A stretch of DNA of 5,518 nt, from NCBI GenBank assembly GCA_003542955.1, contig DPJP01000018.1, positions 1 through 5,518 on the forward strand. Reading direction: 5' to 3'. Origin of the DNA: Armatimonadota bacterium (GTDB lineage: Bacteria > Armatimonadota > Zipacnadia > Zipacnadales > UBA11051). The notes under the pieces are model-generated. The model did no database searches and was not told where the DNA came from. It saw nothing but the letters and a program-made list of their open reading frames with translations. A program made the translations under genes and the position numbers. Shown one piece after another: positions 1 through 5,518 of the stretch (positions are counted from its first letter, which is position 1; each line of letters starts with the position of its first letter).

Positions 1-20
1 TCCGTGCCCGGAGAGGGGAG
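1..20 (-). repeat. Left copy of inverted palindromic repeat (partial)
   Basis: These 20 bases are a perfect reverse complement of 142-161. They contain the right half of a hairpin stem (ggagagggg, 10-18), the loop gtgccc (4-9) and only the last three bases of the left half (tcc, 1-3). The match to the right copy stops at base 21, so the inner boundary of the repeat is sharp. If the copy is complete, the missing sequence upstream should be the reverse complement of about 162-180. Confidence 0.8.
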
Positions 21-141
21 CAAGGGCTGCATCGATGGTGCGAGTAGGGAGTTGCGGGTACGTGTCGGTCGTTGACCGGCGAGTTCTGGACAATGGCTAC
101 ATCACATCCGCGATGTCTGTCTGCAGGCCCGCGATCCGCCA

Positions 142-180
142 CTCCCCTCTCCGGGCACGGAGAGGGGTTGGGGGTGAGGC
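142..180 (+). repeat. Right copy of palindromic repeat with 9-bp hairpin
   Basis: This is the complete-looking copy. A perfect 9-bp stem (cccctctcc at 144-152, ggagagggg at 159-167) closes a 6-base loop (gggcac, 153-158), followed by a G-rich tail (ttgggggtgagg, 168-179). It ends about 90 bp before the recJ start. The hairpin is followed by G-rich sequence, not a T run, so it does not look like an intrinsic terminator on either strand. From memory, repeats built on cccctctcc-type palindromes are dispersed in many copies in some G+C-rich environmental genomes; this could not be checked here. Confidence 0.75.
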
Positions 181-267
181 AATCAGATCGAACAATAACC
201 CCGGCCCGTGCGGCCGGATACAGATGGCTCGTGATTCATGGCAATTGACGAGGGCCTTCCGCGACAA
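181..267 (+). other. Leader between the repeat and recJ
   Basis: This short stretch is less G+C-rich than the genes, especially 181-200. It presumably holds the recJ 5' leader and perhaps the promoter. No convincing -35/-10 pair was found; the best, TTGGGG (168-173) with AACAAT (191-196) at 17 bp, matches only 3/6 and 4/6 bases of the sigma-70 consensus. An in-frame ATG at 238 would lengthen RecJ by ten residues. No strong Shine-Dalgarno sequence precedes either candidate start; a GAGG at 250-253 lies 14 bases before 268. Confidence 0.4.
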
Positions 268-1965
268 ATGATCTGGAAGACGGCCCCGCGCGACCATGCC
301 GCGGAGATGGACCTGGCCCAACAGGCCGGCATCCACTCACTGGTCGCGGAGATTCTTCGCGCCCGCGGGTACACCACCGCCGCGGAGGTCGCGCGCTTTC
401 TGCAAAGCGATCTCGACTCGCTGGTGAATCCCTTCGACCTGCCTGACATGCGTGAGGCTGCCGAGCGCATTGTCCTCGCCGTCGGAGAGGGCGAGCAGAT
501 ACTCATTCACGGTGACTATGACGCCGACGGCATCACCTCGACGGCACTGCTGGTGCGCTTTCTGAGTAAGCTCGGCGCCGATGTGCATTACTACATTCCG
601 CACCGTCTCCATGACCGCTACGGCCTGATGCCGAGGGCCATCGAGCGGGCAGTCGAGAAGGGGATCACGCTGATCCTGTCGGTTGACTGCGGCGTGTCCG
701 ACCTCGAGGCGATCGAGCGGGCGAACGAACTCGGGGTCGAGGTCATTGTCATCGACCACCACGAGCCCGGCCCGGAGTTGCCACGGGCACTGGTAGTCGA
801 CCCGAAGCGCGATGACGCGGGTGGGAAGAACGTCGACCTGGCCGCCGTCGGTCTGGCGTACAAGGTCGCGGCGGCGGTGTGCACGCTGCTCGACATGCCG
901 GTCAACTCACTGCAGAGGGCTTTCTTCGATCTGGTCGCCATCGGCACCGTCGCCGACGTGTCTCCACTGACCGGCGACAACCGCACGATGGTCAAGTACG
1001 GGTTGAGCCTGCTGCCGACCACGCAGAAGGCCGGCCTGCGCGCGCTGATGGACATCAGCGGGCTCAACGGCAATCTGACGGCACAGGATATCGGCTTCCG
1101 CCTGGCGCCCAAGCTCAACGCCGTTGGACGCATGGCCGATGCCACCGACGCCGTCGACCTGCTGCTGGCGAGCGACCCCGATGAGGCCATGCGCCTGGCG
1201 GTCAAGCTCGAGGGCCATAACCGCGAGCGGCAGCGGGTGCAGGAGGCTATCTACTGCACCGCCGTGGCCAGGGTCTGCTGCGAGGTCGACCTCGACAGCG
1301 AGCCGATTGTCGTGATGGCCGCGGATGACTGGCACATCGGTGTCATCGGCATTGTGGCCTCGAAGGTGGTCGAGGAGTTCAACCGGCCGGCTTTCCTCAT
1401 GGGGCGCGACGGAGAGTACTACCGTGGCTCTGCCCGTAGTGTGCCCGGCTTCAACGTCGCCGAGGCGCTCGAGGAGTGCTCGGACCTGCTTGTTCGCTTT
1501 GGCGGTCACAGCCTCGCGGGGGGCTTCACGCTCACTACTGACACGCTGCCGGCCTTCCGGGAGCGGCTGAACGAGATTGGCAGGCGCGTGCTGCGACCCC
1601 AGCAGTTGTGCCCGACTATCGACATCGACTGCGAGGTGGATATCGAGGAGATCGACACCGATCTCATCGATAGCCTGCGGCAGATGGGGCCGTTCGGGCA
1701 GGGCAACCCCGAGCCGGTGCTGATGTCGACCGGCCTCGAGGTGCTCGAGGCCCGCTGTGTGGGGAGCAACGGCGCGCACCTGAAGCTGCTGGCCGGCCGC
1801 GGCCACCTGGTGTTCGACTGCATCGGCTTCCGCCTCGGTGACCTCGCCGACGGCCTTCGACAGGGCTCGCTGGTTGACATCGCCTACACGCCCGAGTTCA
1901 ATGACTTCAACGGCAGACGCGGCATTCAGCTGCGCCTCGCCGGGGTTCGCCCTACGCGCGCCTGA
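268..1965 (+). CDS. recJ: Single-stranded-DNA-specific exonuclease RecJ
   Basis: RecJ is a cytoplasmic 5'-3' exonuclease on single-stranded DNA that works in RecF-pathway recombination, mismatch repair and base-excision repair. At 565 aa it matches the family (E. coli about 577). The DHH phosphoesterase core shows HGDYDADG (81-88), VDCG with D140, DHHEP with D163-H164-H165, and GTVAD ending at D230: the metal-binding acidic and histidine residues. PKLNAVGR (about 281-288) is typical of RecJ. The DHHA1 part shows WHIGVIGIVAS (355-365) and FGGHSLAGG (411-419). The C-terminal OB-like region shows GPFGQGNPEP (474-483) and a conserved Y-P-N-G pattern near 540-550. All key residues look intact. The start at 268 (MIWKTAP) is preferred because relatives begin a few residues before a conserved Trp; ATG 238 is the alternative. 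It is the first gene of the cluster, 37 bp before yjbQ. Confidence 0.97.
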   Translation: MIWKTAPRDHAAEMDLAQQAGIHSLVAEILRARGYTTAAEVARFLQSDLDSLVNPFDLPDMREAAERIVLAVGEGEQILIHGDYDADGITSTALLVRFLSKLGADVHYYIPHRLHDRYGLMPRAIERAVEKGITLILSVDCGVSDLEAIERANELGVEVIVIDHHEPGPELPRALVVDPKRDDAGGKNVDLAAVGLAYKVAAAVCTLLDMPVNSLQRAFFDLVAIGTVADVSPLTGDNRTMVKYGLSLLPTTQKAGLRALMDISGLNGNLTAQDIGFRLAPKLNAVGRMADATDAVDLLLASDPDEAMRLAVKLEGHNRERQRVQEAIYCTAVARVCCEVDLDSEPIVVMAADDWHIGVIGIVASKVVEEFNRPAFLMGRDGEYYRGSARSVPGFNVAEALEECSDLLVRFGGHSLAGGFTLTTDTLPAFRERLNEIGRRVLRPQQLCPTIDIDCEVDIEEIDTDLIDSLRQMGPFGQGNPEPVLMSTGLEVLEARCVGSNGAHLKLLAGRGHLVFDCIGFRLGDLADGLRQGSLVDIAYTPEFNDFNGRRGIQLRLAGVRPTRA

Positions 1966-1988
1966 TGCCCGGCCGCACATCCGCAATC

Positions 1989-1996
1989 AAGGGGAG
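1989..1996 (+). promoter_or_regulatory. Ribosome binding site of yjbQ
   Basis: AAGGGGAG lies 6 bases before ATG 2003 and is one of the two clear Shine-Dalgarno-like sequences in the window. It decides the yjbQ start: the same frame stays open upstream to 1838 inside recJ, but that extension reads against recJ codons and has no family match. Confidence 0.75.
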
Positions 1997-2002
1997 CCAC
2001 CC

Positions 2003-2419
2003 ATGCCTGCCGCAGCAACACTGATCACGACCTCGGCCCGCGAGCAGATCATCGACATCACCAGAGAGGTCCAGAGCCTCGTCGCGGGGATGCTCGACGG
2101 CGCCGGCATCGTCTGCATCAGTGTCCCGCACTGCACCTGCGCCGTGTATGTCAACGAGAATGAGAGCGGCCTGGTCGCCGACACAATCAGCCTCATCGAC
2201 CGGCTGACCTCCGGCGGCTGGAAGCATGATCTCATCGACAATAACGCCGATTCGCACCTGGCCGCCACTCTCATTGGCAGCAGCGTGGTGCTACCTGTCA
2301 TCGACGGCGGCATCGAGCTGGGCACATGGCAGCGCATCATGCTTGTCGAGCTTGACGGCCCGCGACAACGCCGGATCAGCGTCACCGCGGTCGGCGATGC
2401 CGCTGCAGGCGGTCTCTGA
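2003..2419 (+). CDS. yjbQ: YjbQ/UPF0047 family protein (secondary thiamin-phosphate synthase family)
   Basis: A 138-aa protein, the usual length for this small family, which forms compact beta-rich oligomers. Its true role is unsettled: weak thiamin-phosphate synthase activity is reported for some members, hence the TIGR00149-type name. Family signatures are present in order: VPHCTCAVYVNENE (41-54, normally close to PHTTA or HTSC followed by NEN), KHDLIDNN..SHLAA (74-88) with His75 and His85, IGSSVVLPV (91-99), LGTWQ (106-110) and ELDGPRQRR (116-124). The conserved His and Asn residues form a likely metal or anion pocket. The HCTC variant leaves three cysteines close together (38, 44, 46). 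No signal peptide or membrane segment is seen, so it is probably cytoplasmic. It lies 37 bp after recJ and 27 bp before the nucleotidyltransferase. Family assignment is firm; function is not. Confidence 0.93.
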   Translation: MPAAATLITTSAREQIIDITREVQSLVAGMLDGAGIVCISVPHCTCAVYVNENESGLVADTISLIDRLTSGGWKHDLIDNNADSHLAATLIGSSVVLPVIDGGIELGTWQRIMLVELDGPRQRRISVTAVGDAAAGGL

Positions 2420-2433
2420 GCCCTACACCAAGC

Positions 2434-2437
2434 GAGG
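2434..2437 (+). promoter_or_regulatory. Ribosome binding site supporting a GTG start
   Basis: GAGG lies 9 bases before GTG 2447. No ATG in this frame sits near the expected N-terminus, and the conserved nucleotide-binding motif begins only 12 codons later, so the GTG start with this modest site is the best reading. Confidence 0.5.
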
Positions 2438-2446
2438 CGTCCTACC

Positions 2447-3469
2447 GTGCAATCGCCGATTACCAGGGCGGTCGTGCTTATCGGCGGGCTTGGCACACGA
2501 CTGCGGCCGCTGACCTACCAACGGCCGAAGGCGCTGCTACCCCTGCTCAACCGGCCTTTGATCGCCTACGAGATCGAGCTGTTCGCCAGGCACGGGGTCA
2601 CCGATCTGGTGATGGCAGTCGCGTACGGGGCGGAAGCCATTCGCGCCGAGTTGGGCGATGGTGCGCGATGGGGCGTGCGTCTGCATTATGTCGAGGAGAA
2701 GCAGCGCCTCGACACGGCCGGGGCAATCAGGAATGCCGCCCACCTGCTCGAGGGGCCCTTCTTCGCCTGCAACGGCGACCTGGTGTACGATGTCGACCTC
2801 GGGGTCATGGCGCGCGCGCATCTGGATGCCGGTGCACTGGTCACGTTCTGCCTGCGGGCGGTCGAGGACATCTCCGCCTACGGGCTCATCCAGTGCGACG
2901 AAGCAGGCAGGGTGACGGCCTTCAAGGAGAAGGTCGCCTTCGACGAGACGGGCCGCAACACCGTCAACTCGGGCTTCTACGCGATGGCTCCTGAGGTGCT
3001 CGAGGCGATACCCGAGCATGAAGCCTACTCGAACGAGACACAGCTCTTCCCGTGCCTGCTCGAGGCGGGCCGGCCGCTGTATGGATGGGTCGCACCGCCG
3101 GATGTATACTGGTCCGACGTCGGCCGCATGGAGACGTATCTGCAGACTCACAGCGCACTGCTGGGTGGCGCCGTCAGTTGGGTGACTCCCGGCATCAACA
3201 GCGCGGTCGAGGCCGGCGTCAGCATCTTTGAGCCGGTTGACATTGCCGTGGACGTGGAGATCGAGCCCGGCTGTCGCATCGGACCGGGCGTCGCCCTTGG
3301 GCCCGGCTGCCGCATCGGCGTCGGGAGCGTCATTGAGAACTCAATACTGTGGCCGGCAGTGACCGTCGGCGCCGGCGTCCACATCAGCAATGCCGTTCTG
3401 GCCTCGGGCGTGCGCGTTCCTGACCACAGTCGTATCAACGATGAGGTGCTCGTGCCTGAAAATGGATAA
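2447..3469 (+). CDS. Sugar-1-phosphate nucleotidyltransferase with beta-helix tail (mannose-1-P guanylyltransferase-like)
   Basis: A 340-aa NDP-sugar pyrophosphorylase, joining an NTP and a sugar 1-phosphate into NDP-sugar plus pyrophosphate. The N-terminal Rossmann-like domain has GGLGTRLRPLT (13-23) with Lys28 of RPKALLPLLNRP, RLDTAGAI (87-94), NGD with Asp111 (metal), FKEK (159-162), NSG (174-176) and YWSDVGR with Asp224 (second metal ligand). From about 265 the pattern turns into left-handed beta-helix hexapeptides (IEPGCRIGPGVALGPGCRIG). The overall plan resembles short bacterial and archaeal GDP-mannose pyrophosphorylase-like proteins and eukaryotic GMPPB; glucose-1-phosphate thymidylyl- or uridylyltransferase is also possible, and sequence alone does not fix base or sugar. 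Oddities: LIGG replaces the usual LAGG, and EKV replaces EKP. The GTG start lies 27 bp after yjbQ; the end overlaps the aminotransferase start by 8 bp. No glycan genes are nearby. Confidence 0.9.
   Translation: MQSPITRAVVLIGGLGTRLRPLTYQRPKALLPLLNRPLIAYEIELFARHGVTDLVMAVAYGAEAIRAELGDGARWGVRLHYVEEKQRLDTAGAIRNAAHLLEGPFFACNGDLVYDVDLGVMARAHLDAGALVTFCLRAVEDISAYGLIQCDEAGRVTAFKEKVAFDETGRNTVNSGFYAMAPEVLEAIPEHEAYSNETQLFPCLLEAGRPLYGWVAPPDVYWSDVGRMETYLQTHSALLGGAVSWVTPGINSAVEAGVSIFEPVDIAVDVEIEPGCRIGPGVALGPGCRIGVGSVIENSILWPAVTVGAGVHISNAVLASGVRVPDHSRINDEVLVPENG
3266..3318 (+). repeat. 36-bp-period direct repeat encoding beta-helix turns
   Basis: A 17-base unit (cccggctgtcgcatcgg, 3266-3282) recurs at 3302-3318 with one mismatch, 36 bp later. 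It encodes PGCRIG twice, a 12-residue period equal to two hexapeptide turns of the left-handed beta-helix. Near-identity at the DNA level, including third codon positions, suggests a recent internal duplication or gene conversion rather than protein-level convergence alone. Confidence 0.6.
3462..3469 (+). promoter_or_regulatory. 8-bp stop/start overlap, ATGGATAA
   Basis: The start codon of the aminotransferase (3462-3464) lies inside the last codons of the nucleotidyltransferase, whose TAA is 3467-3469. A GAGGTG at 3443-3448 is 13 bases before the start, too far to be a good site, so re-initiation by ribosomes finishing the upstream gene is a reasonable inference. A second in-frame ATG at 3492 would remove the overlap but has no Shine-Dalgarno sequence. 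Confidence 0.5.
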
Positions 3470-4635
3470 CGATACTCGTTCGTGCAACGACATGCTCCTG
3501 ATGATACCGGGTCCGACCAATGTTCCGGAGTCGGTCCGTATGGCAATGGCCGCTCCGTGCATCTACCACCGCGGTGGCGAGTTCGCCGCGCTGCTGCGTG
3601 AGTGCATTCGCGGACTGCAGCAGGCTATCGGCACCGCGCGACCGGTCGCGATACTGACGGCCTCCGGCACCGGCGGCGTCGAGGCGGCCGTGGCGAATCT
3701 GCTCCAGCCCGGTGACCGCCTGCTGGCACTCAATACCGGCAAGTTCGGCAAGCGGATGGGCGACATCGCCGCGCTCTACGGCGCAGAGGTCACCTGGTGG
3801 GATTGCCCGCCCGGAGGCGCGGCCTCCCCGGCGCTGCTGAAGCGAGTTCTCGCGCAGGGCTACTTCACCGCCGTCAGCTTCGTCTACAATGAGACCTCGA
3901 CGGGCGTCATGCACGATATCGCCGGCCTCGGACGCGTTGCCCATGACGCGGGTGTACTCTCCATCGTCGACGCCGTCAGCATCATGGGCGCGGCGCCCAT
4001 CGACATGGACGCGAACGGCCTCGACGCGGTGATCGGAGGCTCGCAAAAGGCGCTGATGCTCCCGCCGGGGCTCAGTTTCGTCGCCCTGAGCGAGCCTGCA
4101 CTCGAGAAGGCCCACCGGACGAGAGCGGCGTCGTACTACTTCGACCTGCCGAGAGCGCTGGCGGCCATCGAGAAGGGCCAGACGCCCTACACGCCTGCGG
4201 TCACACTGATGAACGGGCTGCGCGAGGCCCTGCGGCTGATACTGGAGGAGGGGCTCGATGCCGTATTCGGTCGGCACGCGGCCCTCGCGAGTGCATGCCG
4301 TAGCGCGCTTGAAGCGATGGGGCTGCCGCTGTTGCCCACGGACCGGGCGCGCTGCAGCGTGACGGTGACCGCCGCGCACGCGCCCGTGGGCCTGGACAGC
4401 AAAGGGCTTGTCACGCGGGTTCGCGATGACAGCCGTATCCTGATATCGGGCGGTCAGGATGAGCTGAAGGGGAAGATATTCCGCATCGGGCACATGGGCG
4501 ACTGCGGCATCGAGCAGCTTGCCCGCACGATCTCGGCCGTCGGCGCGGCGCTGGCGCAGCTCGGGGTCACCTGCGACCCCGATGCGGCAGCCGTCGTCGC
4601 CCGAGACGAGTACACGCGACACCAGGAGAACCCGG

Positions 4636-4643
<8 letters not shown>
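3462..4643 (+). CDS. Class V PLP aminotransferase (alanine/serine-glyoxylate type), possible phosphoserine aminotransferase
   Basis: A 393-aa fold-type-I PLP enzyme of the alanine-glyoxylate/serine-pyruvate aminotransferase group (COG0075-like), cytoplasmic. Signatures: LLMIPGPTNVPE (12-23), YHRGGEF (35-41), SGTGG (68-72, cofactor phosphate), NETSTG (143-148), VDAVS with Asp170 (pyridine nitrogen), GGSQKALMLPPG with the Schiff-base Lys196, TPYTPA (241-246) and FRIGHMGD with Arg341 (substrate carboxylate). These match this group and not standard SerC, which has an NFNPGP-type start. It overlaps serA by 8 bp, so by context it probably aminates 3-phosphohydroxypyruvate; serine-glyoxylate or alanine-glyoxylate transamination is the alternative. 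About 20 residues after the usual end (from near 372) look like a non-conserved tail, whose codons hold the serA ribosome site. The start could instead be ATG 3492, which fits the family N-terminus as well. Confidence 0.92.
4624..4628 (+). promoter_or_regulatory. Ribosome binding site of serA
   Basis: AGGAG ends 7 bases before ATG 4636. It lies inside the last codons of the aminotransferase gene and is a clear Shine-Dalgarno sequence, fixing the serA start. Confidence 0.8.

Positions 4644-5518
<875 letters not shown>

Larger units (their letters stand above)
1..180. mobile_element. Possible REPIN or MITE-like element (left end cut off)
   Basis: Two copies of one palindromic repeat lie in opposite orientation and enclose about 120 bp with no convincing gene. 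The first 20 bases are the exact reverse complement of 142-161. This arrangement matches REPINs (two REP sequences in inverted orientation, mobilised in trans by RAYT transposases) or short non-autonomous elements with terminal inverted repeats. The left copy begins inside its palindrome at base 1, so it should continue upstream. No transposase gene and no target-site duplication can be seen, because the left border is missing. The inside holds only weak hairpins, such as cggtc/gaccg at 66-78. Mobility is inferred from the arrangement alone; two independent copies of a dispersed repeat would look the same. Confidence 0.35.

Noticed and set aside
72..102. TTGACC with CTACAT considered as a sigma-70 promoter for recJ
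   Set aside because: The spacing of 19 bp is long and the -10 match is only 4 of 6; such matches are expected by chance.
144..167. Hairpin considered as a rho-independent terminator
   Set aside because: The stem is strong, but no T run follows on either strand, and the sequence recurs as an inverted copy at 1-20, so it is better described as a repeat.
35..271. A 78-codon + strand open frame before recJ
   Set aside because: It runs through the right palindromic repeat, resembles no known protein, has no ribosome site and overlaps the recJ start; most likely non-coding.
907..1986. A 359-codon open frame on the minus strand opposite recJ
   Set aside because: It is a codon-bias shadow of recJ: no domain, no ribosome site, and it covers the conserved DHH and DHHA1 regions on the other strand.
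1838..2002. N-terminal extension of yjbQ into recJ
   Set aside because: The frame is open by chance. The strong ribosome site at 1989-1996, the family length and the conserved N-terminus all point to ATG 2003.
3390..3461. N-terminal extension of the aminotransferase into the nucleotidyltransferase
   Set aside because: The added residues have no counterpart in the family, whose N-terminus begins a few residues before LLMIPGPT; starts at 3462 or 3492 fit.

Overview
The window is G+C-rich DNA (roughly two thirds G+C by eye) from a bacterium whose lineage I cannot fix. A G+C-rich, under-sampled phylum such as Armatimonadota or Chloroflexota would fit, but this is a guess: there is no RNA gene or lineage marker. 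All supportable genes are on the + strand and packed tightly. No tRNA, rRNA, CRISPR array, transposase or toxin-antitoxin pair was seen.

Layout. Bases 1-237 are non-coding. They carry two inverted copies of a G+C-rich palindromic repeat (1-20 and 142-180) that frame about 120 bp, resembling a REPIN or a small MITE-like element whose left end is cut by the window edge. Five genes follow: recJ (single-strand DNA exonuclease, 268-1965), a yjbQ/UPF0047 protein (2003-2419), a sugar-nucleotide pyrophosphorylase with a left-handed beta-helix tail (2447-3469), a class V PLP aminotransferase of the alanine/serine-glyoxylate type (3462-4643), and serA, D-3-phosphoglycerate dehydrogenase (4636 to the window end, 3' end missing).

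The gaps are 37 bp, 27 bp, an 8-bp overlap and another 8-bp overlap, with no terminator hairpin between genes, so the five are probably one transcription unit. The functions are mixed: DNA repair, an orphan family with reported thiamin-phosphate-synthase side activity, sugar activation, and amino-acid synthesis. The clearest functional unit is the last pair. SerA makes 3-phosphohydroxypyruvate, and the overlapping aminotransferase is the obvious candidate for the next step, replacing a standard SerC, or for linking serine to glyoxylate. The two overlaps share the form ATG-NN-TAA, which suggests translational coupling.

I see no plainly new defence or mobile system. The points most worth following up are the inverted repeat pair, the likely SerC substitution, and whether the recJ-yjbQ-nucleotidyltransferase-aminotransferase-serA order is conserved elsewhere.
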